Shown here in pieces: positions 1 to 8,134 of a DNA stretch of 14,988 nt (position 1 is its first letter; every line of letters begins with the position of its first letter). This DNA comes from a bacterium (GTDB lineage Bacteria; Planctomycetota; JACOTG01; JAUIME01), in contig JAUIME010000037.1 in NCBI GenBank assembly GCA_030433195.1, positions 1-14,988 on the forward strand, written 5' to 3'. Made by a program: the position numbers and the translations under genes. A model generated the notes under the pieces. That model was not told the origin of the DNA. It saw only the letters and a list, made by a program, of their open reading frames with translations, and did not search any database.

Positions 1-203
1 TATGGAGAATGCCACAGAGGAACGCAAATGAGGCATGACCCTCTCTCACCGACGCGTCGGACGTCCCCAAATCGCGTGCCATTTAGGCTCTCGCGGCGTC
101 CTACAACTCGAATCGGTGCGACGGAAGGATCGAGAGTCGACTCGGTGTCACGAGAGCTTCCCACACGTTTCGATTCGGTGACTCGATTCGCGCGGTACCT
201 CGA

Positions 204-1580
204 TCAGCGACGGAAGCGCTCCGCGTCGATCTCGAACTGCCGGATCTTCGTGTGGAGACTCTGGCGACTCATGCCGGCGAGCGTGGCGGCCCGCGTGATC
301 ACGCCGCGGGCTTCCTGGAGTACGTCCATCATGTAGCGACGTTCGAAGGCCGCCTTGGCGGTCGCGAAGTCCGGGAAGCCGCCCGCGGTGGCGAGCTCGC
401 GGATTTCGGGCGGCAGCGCGTCGCGATCGATGACGGCTCGGTCGTTGAGCGTCATGACGCGCTCGACGATGTTCTCGAGCTCGCGAACGTTGCCGGGCCA
501 GGGATAGGCTTCGAGCGCGGCCATCGCGGCCGGCGTGAAGCTACGAGGCGGGGCGTCGCCTTCGCGCTTGGCGAAGCGGCCGAGGCAGTGGTCGACGAGA
601 AGCGGAAGATCGCCGCGACGGTCACGAAGCGGCGGAACGTACACGGGCAGCACGTTGAGCCGGAAGTAGAGGTCTTCGCGGAATTCGCCCGCTTCGACGA
701 GCGGCTCGAGATCGCGGTTGGTCGCCGCGACCCATCGTAGGTCGACGGCCACGGGATCCTCGGCGCCCAAGGGCTGCACCTCGTTCTCTTGGATAACGCG
801 CAAGAGCTTCACCTGAACCGAGAGCGGGATCTCGGACACCTCGTCGAGGAAGATCGTGCCGCCGTGGGCCCGCTCGAAGGCTCCGTGCTTGCGATGCGTC
901 GCCCCCGTGTAGGCGCCCGGAAGCGATCCGAACAGCTCGCCCTCGAGGAGCGCCTCGGGAATCGCCGCGCAGTGGACGGGAACGAGCGGTCCTTCGCGCC
1001 GATCGCTCGTGGTGTGAATCGCGCGGGCGACGAGCTCCTTGCCCGAGCCGCTCTCGCCGGAGATCAACACGGTACCGTCGGAGCGCCCGACGAGCTCGAT
1101 GGTGCGGTAGAGCTCTCGCATCGCGGAGCTGCCGCCGATGAGTCCGCGGAACGAGGTACGTTCGTCGAGGAGTTGCCGGAGCTGTCGATTCTCGACGACG
1201 AGGCGGTGTTGCTCGAGCGCTTTGTCGAGCACCGTGACGGCCTGCTCGAGCTCGAAGGGCTTGGTGAGGAACTCGGCCGCGCCGGCGCGTACGGCGGCGA
1301 TCGCGGTCGGGATCGTCGCGTAGGCCGTCATGAGGATCACGATCGTTTCGGGTGCGAACGAGCGGATCTCCTCGAGGACGCGCAGCCCGTCGACGTCGGG
1401 CATCTTGAGGTCGGTGAAGACGACGTCGGGTGGATCCTTGCGCGCGATCTCGATGCCGTCCGCGCCGCCGTCCGCCTCGCGGACTTCGTGGCCGCGCCGC
1501 GAGAGACCCTTGCGCAGGAAGAAGCGAAACCCTTCTTCGTCGTCGATCACGAGGATCTTCAGGCGGACCGGGGCCTCCAT
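204..1580 (-). CDS. NtrC-family sigma-54-dependent response regulator
   Basis: Cytoplasmic activator that, when phosphorylated, uses ATP to open sigma-54 RNA polymerase promoters. Three domains are visible in 458 residues. The receiver (about 7-120) has acidic pair D13/D14, phosphoacceptor D57, T85 and K107. The AAA+ domain (about 146-380) has Walker A GESGSGKE at 175-182, the sigma-54 contact loop GAYTGA at 222-227 (a Tyr variant of GAFTGA) and Walker B GTIFLDE near 241-247. The C-terminus (about 408-450) is a Fis-type helix-turn-helix with LAGMSRQSLHTKI. Length is normal for the family. I prefer ATG 1580, six bases after AAGGAG, over the GTG one codon upstream. It overlaps the kinase stop by one base, so the two are coupled and almost certainly cognate. 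Its target is not shown by the sequence. Confidence 0.96.
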   Translation of the reverse strand: MEAPVRLKILVIDDEEGFRFFLRKGLSRRGHEVREADGGADGIEIARKDPPDVVFTDLKMPDVDGLRVLEEIRSFAPETIVILMTAYATIPTAIAAVRAGAAEFLTKPFELEQAVTVLDKALEQHRLVVENRQLRQLLDERTSFRGLIGGSSAMRELYRTIELVGRSDGTVLISGESGSGKELVARAIHTTSDRREGPLVPVHCAAIPEALLEGELFGSLPGAYTGATHRKHGAFERAHGGTIFLDEVSEIPLSVQVKLLRVIQENEVQPLGAEDPVAVDLRWVAATNRDLEPLVEAGEFREDLYFRLNVLPVYVPPLRDRRGDLPLLVDHCLGRFAKREGDAPPRSFTPAAMAALEAYPWPGNVRELENIVERVMTLNDRAVIDRDALPPEIRELATAGGFPDFATAKAAFERRYMMDVLQEARGVITRAATLAGMSRQSLHTKIRQFEIDAERFRR

Positions 1581-3154
1581 CACGCGCTCCTTCCGTCGTC
1601 GAGGGGAAGGTCGATCGTGAAACGAGCGCCCCCTCCCGGGCGCTCGTCGACGGTGATCGAACCGCCGTGTGACGTGACGATTCCGTACGAGACCGAGAGG
1701 CCGAGCCCCGTGCCGTGGCTCTTGTCGCCGCGACGCGTGGCGCGCGACGTGTAGAACGGCTCGAAGATGCGCGTGCGATCCTCCGGAGCGATGCCGGGGC
1801 CGTCGTCTTCGAACACGATCCGGACGTTGCGGCCGACGGCGCGTGTCGTCACTCGAACCGTGCCGTCGCGATCGATCGCGGCGATCGCGTTCGAGAAGAG
1901 GTTGAGCAAGACCTGGTGGATCTGTCCCGAATCGAGCGGTACGGGGGGGAGGTCACCGAGGTCGACGAGGCACTCGATCGATCGTTGGGCCATTTCCGCT
2001 TCGACGAGCTGCCGCGTCTCTTCGACGAGCCGGTGCAAGTCGGCGGGCTGCTTGCGTGACTCCTCCTTGCGGCTGAAGCGCAGCAGGTTCTCGGTGATCC
2101 CGCATGCGCGCCGCGCCGCGCGTCGGACGACTTCGAGCGCCTCGCGCGTCGTGCCCTCGGGAGCTTCTTCGAGCGCGGCTTCGGCCGAACCGAGGATTCC
2201 GCCCAGCAGATTGTTGAACTCGTGCGCGAGACTCGCCGAGAGGCTGCCGAGACTCGCCATCTTCTCGGAGTGGATGAGCTGCCCTTGGGCCTCGCGCAGC
2301 TCGTGCAAGGTCTCCTCGAGTCGTTGCGTCGTTTCGCGCTGTTCGGTCAGGGCGTTCGTGAGCGCGGCGGTCTTCTCCTCGACGGTTTGCTCGAGCGTGG
2401 TGTTCCACTCCTCGATGCGACGGCGCGAGGACGAAAGGTCGGCGATCATCCGATTGAACGACGTCTGCAGAGACCCGAGCTCGTCGCGCGACGTCACGGG
2501 GACTTCGAACTCGAGGTCTCCCGATCGCGCGCGCGCCGTCGCGCCCGCGAGCTGCACGAGAGGTCGCACGAGCATGCGATAGAGCCCCGCGAGGAGGACG
2601 GGCACCGGCGCGAGTACGAGCAGCAGCACGAAGGGCACCGACTGCTGCTGCAAGACGGCGCCGAACTGCAGTCCCTTCTCCTTCTGGACGCGGCGTTGCT
2701 CCTCCATTTGGCGGCCGACGTCGGCTTCGCTGCGCAAGCGAAGCTCTTCGCCGATGATCTCGACGTTGCGGATCGTGCGTCGTCGGAGATCGCTGACCTG
2801 CGCGAGAATCATGTCGCGGATCTTCGCTTCGTCGCCGCCGGCCAAGCGGAGCGGCAGATCGGCGAGCTCGCTCGCGTACGAATCCGAGATGTGCGTCGCG
2901 AGGTCCAGGACCACGTCTTGGTGGCTCTCGATGAGGCCCGTCGCGATGCCGTTCATGCCGTCGTGGCTGGTGACCAGCAGGTCTTCGGTGCGATCTTCGA
3001 ACTGCGCACGCGTGCGTGGGAGGAAGAACGCGAGAAGCGCGAGCGCCGCGAGCAGCAGAGGTCCCACGACGAGCAAGGTGGTCTTGACCGTGATCGACGC
3101 GTACTTGGGTACGGGTCGCGACGCTCGATCGGGGAACGGAGCTTGGATCGTCAT
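1580..3154 (-). CDS. Membrane sensor histidine kinase with HAMP domain
   Basis: Inner-membrane kinase, 524 residues from the chosen start, expected to phosphorylate the adjacent sigma-54 activator. TM1 is at about 24-46, followed by a periplasmic sensor region of about 125 residues (47-173) that I cannot assign to a family. TM2 is at about 174-193, HAMP at about 194-247 and a coiled coil at about 250-295. The HisKA helix has H311 in SLAHEFNNLLGGI. The ATPase domain has the N box (NLFSNAIAAI, N422), G1 DDGPGIAP, F box FEPFYTS and G2 GTGLGLS. The open frame extends to 3229, but that would run into the upstream gene. ATG 3154 has GGAGG 12 bases upstream and leaves a 47-base gap. The HEFNNLL signature is typical of NtrB/DctB-like kinases paired with NtrC-type regulators. 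Confidence 0.95.
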   Translation of the reverse strand: MTIQAPFPDRASRPVPKYASITVKTTLLVVGPLLLAALALLAFFLPRTRAQFEDRTEDLLVTSHDGMNGIATGLIESHQDVVLDLATHISDSYASELADLPLRLAGGDEAKIRDMILAQVSDLRRRTIRNVEIIGEELRLRSEADVGRQMEEQRRVQKEKGLQFGAVLQQQSVPFVLLLVLAPVPVLLAGLYRMLVRPLVQLAGATARARSGDLEFEVPVTSRDELGSLQTSFNRMIADLSSSRRRIEEWNTTLEQTVEEKTAALTNALTEQRETTQRLEETLHELREAQGQLIHSEKMASLGSLSASLAHEFNNLLGGILGSAEAALEEAPEGTTREALEVVRRAARRACGITENLLRFSRKEESRKQPADLHRLVEETRQLVEAEMAQRSIECLVDLGDLPPVPLDSGQIHQVLLNLFSNAIAAIDRDGTVRVTTRAVGRNVRIVFEDDGPGIAPEDRTRIFEPFYTSRATRRGDKSHGTGLGLSVSYGIVTSHGGSITVDERPGGGARFTIDLPLDDGRSA

Positions 3155-3201
3155 GGTGGCGGGAAGCCTCCGTCGAGTGCGCGTCGTTGCGAACGGTGCC
3201 T

Positions 3202-4317
3202 CTACCGCAGGACGCGGTCCGCGGTACACAGAACGTCGAGTGGCAAACGATAACCGATCGCCCGTGACTGCGCGAGGTTCACGATCGTTCGATAGCCCGA
3301 AAGACGTCCCACGGGGATCGAAGCGGGGTCGCGCCCGTCCTCGAGGATCCGCACGGCGATGGCCGCGGCGTTGCGTCCGAGGTTCTTGTAGTCGACGACG
3401 AGCGCGACGACGGCCCCGGCCTCCGCTCCGCGGTGCGACGACGAAAGGAGCGGTAGATGCGCCGGATCGGTGGACTTGCGCACGAGATGAAGATTCTCGT
3501 AGACGAGGAAGTCGATGGGGATCCAGAGGGCGTCGACCCGGCCGACGAGCTCGCGCGTCGCGTCGTCGAGCTCGTCGACTTCGTGAACACGCCGTTTGTG
3601 CAACCGGATGTCGAGATCGGGGTTGGCGGCGATCGCGGCTTCGACCTCGGCGATCTCGGCGGTCGATACGGGATTGTCGACGCCGGCCAAAACGCCGAGA
3701 TCGTGCAGGTCGGGGACGGCGCGAGAGAACGCGCGCAAGAGCGTTTCGGCCGGGATCCAGTTGGAGTTCCCCGCGATGCGAGGTCCCGAGGACTCCCAGT
3801 TGTCGGCGATTCCGGTGAGGACCGGGTTCGTCACCGCGGTGTAGACGATGGGCGTCGACTCGAGCGATTCCTTGGCGAGCTGCGTCGCTCGTGTCCCGAG
3901 CGAGAGCACGAGGTCGACGTTCGAGGTCTCCCAGCTCGCGAGCAGGCGGCGCGCTTCGTTCTCGTCACTGTGGACGTTGTGGACGTCGATCTCGTAGCGG
4001 TGGGCGTGTCGTTCGAGGCCCGCCCGGAACCCCTCGAGCGCGAGCTCGTCGTTCGGCGAATCGTGCCAGAAGAGCGCGCCGATCCTCCACGTGGGGGCCT
4101 GCTGCGCGGCCGTGTCCTCGATGGGCTCGGCGCGCGCGCCCTCGCTGCCGCGACTCGCGAGGATCACCCCGAAGACGAGGAGGAGGGCGGCTGCGACGAA
4201 GCGCCGCCGCAGCGGATCATGGTGGCGGCGCGCCGCTCCCGCGCGGGGAACGAGCCCCCACGCGGGGAGCCGCGTGTCGTTCCGTTCGGCGGATTCTCTA
4301 GCGTTCCTCTCGGACAT
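3202..4317 (-). CDS. ABC-type substrate-binding protein, likely sensory (PF04392-like)
   Basis: Predicted exported or membrane-anchored periplasmic binding protein of the ABC_sub_bind (TrpX-like) fold, 371 residues. A basic N-terminus (RHHDPLRRRF) is followed by a hydrophobic helix at about 40-55. The mature part starts with WRIGALFWHDSPNDELALEGFRAGL. It contains the family-like segments LVLSLGTRATQLAKES, TPIVYTAVTNPV, PLLSSSHRGAEAGAVVALVVDYKNLGRNAA and a C-terminal VNLAQSRAIGY. The start is uncertain: ATG 4317 overlaps the DUF1573 gene by 20 bases without a clear Shine-Dalgarno sequence, and an ATG at 4377 is possible but overlaps far more. No permease or ATPase gene is nearby, and a histidine kinase follows 47 bases downstream. 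I therefore infer that it presents a small ligand to that kinase rather than feeding a transporter. The ligand is unknown. Confidence 0.88.
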   Translation of the reverse strand: MSERNARESAERNDTRLPAWGLVPRAGAARRHHDPLRRRFVAAALLLVFGVILASRGSEGARAEPIEDTAAQQAPTWRIGALFWHDSPNDELALEGFRAGLERHAHRYEIDVHNVHSDENEARRLLASWETSNVDLVLSLGTRATQLAKESLESTPIVYTAVTNPVLTGIADNWESSGPRIAGNSNWIPAETLLRAFSRAVPDLHDLGVLAGVDNPVSTAEIAEVEAAIAANPDLDIRLHKRRVHEVDELDDATRELVGRVDALWIPIDFLVYENLHLVRKSTDPAHLPLLSSSHRGAEAGAVVALVVDYKNLGRNAAAIAVRILEDGRDPASIPVGRLSGYRTIVNLAQSRAIGYRLPLDVLCTADRVLR

Positions 4318-5419
4318 TCGCGACGACGTAGATCGAGACCTCGGGCTGATTCGGCAAGGACGTGCGAATCTTGACATGCTCCTTGATACTTCCCGAGACG
4401 CCGGTCGGCAAGAGCGCGAGCTCGATCGTCTTGACGTCGTTGTGCGGAGTGGAACTCGTCGACTCGCTCTGCACGACGAGGTAGTCGGGGCCTTCGAGCC
4501 CTTCGATCGACCACTCGAGTCCAGGACGGCTCGAGAGACGCACTCGTTGCACGGCAGCCGTGCTCGAGGCGTCGACGACGCCGAAGTTGACGACCTTGGG
4601 TGCCGGAGTGATCGCCGCCGACTGATGCCCGATCACCGCGTGCATCGTCCGCGTGTAGTCGGGGTGGTCGGTTCGGATGACGAGGAACTGGTGGTACTTG
4701 CCACCTTGCGTGGGATCGAGCGAGGATTCCCAATCGTGCACCGCGAACTCGATGACTTCGCCCTTGCGACCGCTCTCTTCGAGCGGCGTTCGCGAGAGGA
4801 TTTCGATCGATTCACTCGTACGTCCGAGCTCCGTGATCTCCATGTCGATGTCGTCGAGCCAAGAGACCGTGACGCTCTGCGTCTCGATCGGCACGTCGGA
4901 GTACATCTTGCCGAGGTCGGTCTGGTGCGGCTCCACGAAGAACGGGATCTCGATCGTTCCCTTCACGGTCAGCTCGATGTCGTCGAGAGCGTCCGTGCGG
5001 ACGATCAGCTTCTTGTCGATGGGGCCGCGCAATGCGCCGGGTTGGATCGTGAGGTCGACGGCGCCCGCGTAGCCCGGGGGAATCGGGTCCTTCGGAAAGC
5101 GCGGAATCGTGCAGCCGCACGTCGCCTTCACCTGCGTGATACGGATCGTGCGCTCGCCGTCGTTGACGAATTGGAACTGGTGGTGGAGCTCGTCGCGCTG
5201 GAACAGCCGTCCGAACTCGAACACCGGCTCGCGGAAGCGAAGCGAGGCCTTCCCCGTCTCGGTCGACGACGGATCGCCGTTCTCCGCGGGATCCGCGGGG
5301 CCTTCGTACTCGCCGGGGCCCGCCGACCCTTTCGTGCAGGACGGGAGGCCGGTCAAGGTCGCGAGACCGAGCAGCGCCGCCGCGAGCGGCATCCAGAAGT
5401 AGGCAGATTGTCGATTCAC
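4298..5419 (-). CDS. DUF1573-domain lipoprotein
   Basis: Predicted exported lipoprotein of 373 residues, first gene of the four-gene operon. The N-terminus has a hydrophobic signal (MPLAAALLGLATLTGLPSC) ending in a lipobox-like LPSC (Cys28), then a Gly/Pro/Glu-rich linker. Residues of about 60-155 match DUF1573 (PF07610): EFGRLFQRDELHHQFQF, an ATCGCTIP motif (C101, C103), PIPPGYAG and an end in ELTVKGTI. A second, diverged Ig-like half follows. DUF1573 proteins are common in Planctomycetota and Bacteroidota. Their function is unproven, and extracellular adhesion or surface assembly is the usual guess. ATG 5437 is a longer alternative with no ribosome site. GTG 5419 has GGAGG 11 bases upstream and gives a more basic signal peptide. 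Its stop overlaps the next gene by 20 bases. Confidence 0.9.
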   Translation of the reverse strand: MNRQSAYFWMPLAAALLGLATLTGLPSCTKGSAGPGEYEGPADPAENGDPSSTETGKASLRFREPVFEFGRLFQRDELHHQFQFVNDGERTIRITQVKATCGCTIPRFPKDPIPPGYAGAVDLTIQPGALRGPIDKKLIVRTDALDDIELTVKGTIEIPFFVEPHQTDLGKMYSDVPIETQSVTVSWLDDIDMEITELGRTSESIEILSRTPLEESGRKGEVIEFAVHDWESSLDPTQGGKYHQFLVIRTDHPDYTRTMHAVIGHQSAAITPAPKVVNFGVVDASSTAAVQRVRLSSRPGLEWSIEGLEGPDYLVVQSESTSSTPHNDVKTIELALLPTGVSGSIKEHVKIRTSLPNQPEVSIYVVANVREER

Positions 5420-5503
5420 GGGTTCGCAGGCCTCCATGTCGGGGACGGATTCGAAGTTGCAGGGGGACGCGTGGATGGGCGATCCTCCGGTGGATATCGG
5501 CAG

Positions 5504-5533
5504 ATCCCGATCGCCGAGTTGAGTCGGCGGGAT
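5504..5533. repeat. Dyad in the DUF1573/cutA divergent region
   Basis: An inverted repeat with arms CGCCGA (5512-5517) and TCGGCG (5524-5529) around a 6-base centre. Outer ATCC/GGAT segments extend the pairing with a short bulge. It sits directly upstream of the candidate cutA -10 element, where a repressor operator could lie. No T-run follows, so it is unlikely to be a terminator. Confidence 0.4.
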
Positions 5534-5534
5534 T

Positions 5535-5543
5535 TGCTATACC
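5535..5543 (+). promoter_or_regulatory. Candidate extended -10 promoter for cutA
   Basis: TGCTATACC resembles an extended -10 element (TGnTATAAT). The nearest -35-like TTGAGT is only 13 bases upstream, so a conventional -35 is lacking. It lies about 65 bases before the cutA start. This is a weak call based on one hexamer plus TGn. Confidence 0.3.
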
Positions 5544-5607
5544 CGCGCCCATCACGATCCGGCTCGTTCGGGACGCGAGAGCCGATCAAGACCGCACAGG
5601 AGGCCCC

Positions 5608-5919
5608 ATGGACGTCCGATTGGTGATCACGACCTTGCCGGTCGACGAGGCGTCGCGGATCGCGCGCACCCTCGTCGAGGAGCGGCGAATCGCTTGCGCG
5701 AACCTCCTGCCTCCCGCGACGAGCGTCTACCGCTGGGACGGCGAGGTTCGGGAAGATCCGGAAGTCGTCGCCCTCCTCAAGACGGCCGAGCCTCAGGTCG
5801 AGGCGCTCGTGGCGCGTCTCGCCGAGCTGCATCCGTACGACGTTCCCGAGATTCTCGCCTTGCCGGTCACCGGCGGTCTGGACGCGTACCTGCGCTGGGT
5901 GGGCGAAGAGACGGCATGA
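5608..5919 (+). CDS. cutA: Divalent-cation tolerance protein CutA
   Basis: Small cytoplasmic trimer-forming protein of 103 residues, the usual CutA length, with a ferredoxin-like fold related to PII proteins. Family signatures seen are RLVITTLP at the N-terminus, ERRIACANLLPPATSVYRWDG at 25-45 (the conserved Cys-Ala-Asn and W43) and EVVALLKT. HPYDVPEILALPV at 75-87 and the C-terminal YLRWV complete the match. CutA is classically linked to copper or other divalent-metal tolerance, but its biochemical role is still unsettled. The start is supported by AGGAGG four bases before the ATG. Its stop overlaps the next start (ATGA), so the downstream methyltransferase is translationally coupled. Confidence 0.96.
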   Translation: MDVRLVITTLPVDEASRIARTLVEERRIACANLLPPATSVYRWDGEVREDPEVVALLKTAEPQVEALVARLAELHPYDVPEILALPVTGGLDAYLRWVGEETA

Positions 5920-6614
5920 AGCGGTCGGCCGACGCACCGAACGCGGACGATCCGAACGCCGAGCCGTTCAGCGCGTTCTACGCGGACGAAGACCGGGCCC
6001 GCCACTACCGTGACAAGTTCGCGGCGGATCGCGTGCATCGAGCCGCCGATCGCGCCGAACGCCGCGCCCTTACGGGTCTGCTTCGCAAGTGCGAGCCGCA
6101 GGGCGTGTGGCTCGACGTGCCGAGCGGGGCCGGGCGATTCGAGTCCGCGCTCGCGGATGCGGGGGTTCGGTTCGTCGCGGCCGATGCGTCCTTCGCGATG
6201 CTCGATCACTGCCGCTCCCGCGACGAACCCGCGTCGCGGCGGCCGATCGCGTGCGTGCGCGTCGATGCGTTCGCGCTACCGTTCGCGAGCGGCGCATTCG
6301 AGGGTGTGATGTGCTCGCGCTTCTTGCACCACTTCGGCGATCCCGACATGCGCATCCGTGCGCTACGTGAACTGCGCCGCGTCGTGCGCTCGTTCGCCGT
6401 CGTCACCTACTTCGACCGAGCTTCGTATCAAGCCGTGCGTCGATCGTGGCGCGCGCGATGGCGGGGTCGTCCGACGGGGCGGCACGCGCAGTCCCGCGCC
6501 GACCTCGTGCGCGAAGCCGGCGCGGCGGGCTTTCGGGTGTCGGACGTGCGCTACCGCGCGCGATTCGTTTCCGAGTGGGCGGGCGCTCTGTTGAAGGCCG
6601 ACGGCTCGGCGTGA
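5916..6614 (+). CDS. Class I SAM-dependent methyltransferase
   Basis: A 232-residue predicted soluble methyltransferase of the UbiE/MenG-like type-11 fold. SAM-binding motif I is WLDVPSGAGRF (65-75), with a variant Pro in place of the usual first Gly. The acidic residue after strand 2 is D90 in FVAADAS. VDAFALPFASGAFE (116-129) and MCSRFLHHFGDP (132-143) match motifs II and III. The N-terminal phrase FSAFYADEDRARHYRDKFAADRVHR resembles the entry helix of small-molecule methyltransferases. The C-terminus is Arg-rich. The start is fixed by ATGA overlap with cutA. The open frame extends further upstream inside cutA, but that part is a shadow. Substrate is unknown; a small molecule is more likely than RNA or protein. 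Confidence 0.88.
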   Translation: MKRSADAPNADDPNAEPFSAFYADEDRARHYRDKFAADRVHRAADRAERRALTGLLRKCEPQGVWLDVPSGAGRFESALADAGVRFVAADASFAMLDHCRSRDEPASRRPIACVRVDAFALPFASGAFEGVMCSRFLHHFGDPDMRIRALRELRRVVRSFAVVTYFDRASYQAVRRSWRARWRGRPTGRHAQSRADLVREAGAAGFRVSDVRYRARFVSEWAGALLKADGSA

Positions 6615-6633
6615 CGCTCGATTCGACGGTGCA

Positions 6634-7068
6634 TCAGAAGGCGCGGATTCGCTCGCGGATCGCGTCGACGTCCGCAGCTTCGAGAATCGAGTCCTTCTCG
6701 CTCTTGAGGAAGCGTTGCACCGACGCGAGCAGCTTGAGGTATTCGCTCTGCTTGCCGTCGGGGCCGCCGATCATCACGACGATCTGCACCGGCCGGTCGT
6801 CGATGGACGGATAGTCGATGCCGTCCCGCGATCGTCCGAGTCCGACCAAGAAGCGGCGAATTCCGGGGATCTTCGCGTGCGGGATCGCGATGCCGAACCC
6901 GATCCCCGTGCTGACGAGCTTCTCTCGTTCGACCACGGCGCGGTGAAACGCACGGGCGTCGACGATGTCGGGTGACTCGGCGAGATGGTCCACCATCTCG
7001 CGCAGGACTTCGGATCGCGCGCGGCCCTCGAGCTCGATCACGCACTCGGGGACGAAGTAGTCGTACAG
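6634..7068 (-). CDS. PTS EIIA / PtsN-like phosphocarrier, start unclear
   Basis: Predicted cytoplasmic EIIA of the fructose/nitrogen-PTS family, about 144 residues from the position given. The core signature GIGFGIAIPHAK has the phosphoacceptor His at about residue 64. Homology begins at KLYDYFVPECVIELEGRARSEVLREMV, which aligns with the KLSDLL...ELV start of PtsN, and continues through VQIVVMIGGPDGKQSEYLKLLASV to the end. No ATG, GTG or TTG precedes the homology in this frame. The only near start is CTG 7068. A GTG at 7041 makes a GTGA overlap with the upstream stop but would remove conserved residues. The frame is open upstream through the end of the minD-like gene. Role: probably regulatory, since no sugar permease is nearby. 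Confidence 0.85.
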   Translation of the reverse strand: MYDYFVPECVIELEGRARSEVLREMVDHLAESPDIVDARAFHRAVVEREKLVSTGIGFGIAIPHAKIPGIRRFLVGLGRSRDGIDYPSIDDRPVQIVVMIGGPDGKQSEYLKLLASVQRFLKSEKDSILEAADVDAIRERIRAF

Positions 7069-8081
7069 CTTCCTCGATCGAAATTCCTCTCGATTGCGGA
7101 AGAGCGAGGAGCTTGCGAGCCGCGGTGACGCTGACGTCCCGGCCTGCGTCGCTCGCTTGGCGACGTGTCGGGGGTCGCGTCCGCGAGGACGCGCCGGATC
7201 GCGAAGGGGAGCTCGAGTGACGGCGTGTCGGAGTCGAGAAGCCGTTCGGCGATCACGGCCATCCCGCGCGATACGGGAGCATCCGGGTGGACGTCGAAGA
7301 CCGGTCGCCGAAGCATCGCCGCCGAGCTGACGAGTGCGTCCTCGCGCAAGAACCCGATCCACTCGATCGACGGCGCGGCGCCCTCGGTCGCGAGAAACCG
7401 ATCGCAGACGTGACGGATCTTGTCGAACACGCGGCGCGCTTGGTCGTGCGAACGCACGCGATTCACGAGGACGCGGATCCGAAAGTCCGTCGATCGGTGC
7501 AAGAGCGTCTTGATGATCGCGTAGCCGTCGGTCATCGACGAAAGATCCGGAGTCACGACGAGAACGATCTCGCGGCTCGCGTACAGAAACAGGAGAGTCT
7601 GCGGTCCGATTCCTGCCGACGTGTCGACGATGACGAAGTCACTCGCTTTGCGCAGGCGCTCGAGCTTGCGGATCAACCGAAACAACTCGCGCGGTGCCAG
7701 CGCCGCGAGCTCGTGCACGCCGCTACCGCCCGACAACAGACGGAACCCGTACGGCGTCGGGGTCAGCAGATCGGCAACGTCGCGGTCGGCCTCGAGCAAA
7801 TGCAGGAGATGGCCTTCGGGGTGGACACCGAGGAGGAGGTGGTCGTTGGCGAGTCCGAGGTCCGCGTCGACGAGGGCGACACGCTCGAGACGACGCGCGA
7901 CGGCGATCGCGAGGTTCGTGCTCACGAGGGACTTGCCGGTGCCGCCTTTGCCGCTCGTCACGCAGACGACACGCGCGCCGGGTGTTGCGGCCGCGGGTCG
8001 CGGGCGTTCGATCCGTTCGGATCGCGCGCGACGGCGGGCCGGCCACCAGCTTCGCATGCGCTGCAGAATGGGCTCGTTCAC
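7038..8081 (-). CDS. MinD/FlhG-like P-loop ATPase
   Basis: MinD/ParA-superfamily ATPase of 347 residues. It has deviant Walker A SGKGGTGKS (43-51), switch I VDADLGLAND (71-80) and Walker B FVIVDTSAG (149-157, D153). VTPDLSSMTDGYAIIK follows, as do the FlhG-like phrases GGSGVHELAAL and VLVNRVRS. These features resemble FlhG/YlxH more than true MinD. Neither flhF nor minC/minE is in the window, so the partner and cell-pole role are unknown. The ATPase fold ends near residue 298. About 50 Arg/Ser-rich residues follow that I do not recognise, and they overlap the frame of the PtsN-like gene. The start is GTG 8081, without a strong ribosome site. A sigma-70-like promoter precedes it. Confidence 0.9.
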   Translation of the reverse strand: MNEPILQRMRSWWPARRRARSERIERPRPAAATPGARVVCVTSGKGGTGKSLVSTNLAIAVARRLERVALVDADLGLANDHLLLGVHPEGHLLHLLEADRDVADLLTPTPYGFRLLSGGSGVHELAALAPRELFRLIRKLERLRKASDFVIVDTSAGIGPQTLLFLYASREIVLVVTPDLSSMTDGYAIIKTLLHRSTDFRIRVLVNRVRSHDQARRVFDKIRHVCDRFLATEGAAPSIEWIGFLREDALVSSAAMLRRPVFDVHPDAPVSRGMAVIAERLLDSDTPSLELPFAIRRVLADATPDTSPSERRRPGRQRHRGSQAPRSSAIERNFDRGSCTTTSSPSA

Positions 8082-8134
8082 GATCGGTCCGGAGTCGCGG
8101 GGCGCCAGGGCGGGATCAGACGACGATCGCAGGG

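Noticed and set aside
49..60. Perfect 12-base palindrome CCGACGCGTCGG
   Set aside because: A single short GC palindrome in a CG-rich genome, with no promoter or repeat partner nearby.
28..336. Plus-strand frame of 102 codons at the window start
   Set aside because: Arg/Ser-rich, no family resemblance, and its second half is antisense to the activator gene.
4091..5626. Plus-strand open frame (511 codons) antisense to the DUF1573 gene
   Set aside because: Shadow frame. It overlaps the real cutA start in another frame and lacks a ribosome site or domain.
6597..6610. GCCGA-CGGC-TCGGC hairpin at the methyltransferase end, considered as a convergent terminator
   Set aside because: Only five base pairs, located inside the coding region, with no T-run after it.
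222..6614. GAYTGA instead of GAFTGA in the activator and the Pro in methyltransferase motif I, considered as inactivating changes
   Set aside because: Tyr is a conservative change in the sigma-54 contact loop, and motif I of methyltransferases tolerates variation. All other key residues are intact.
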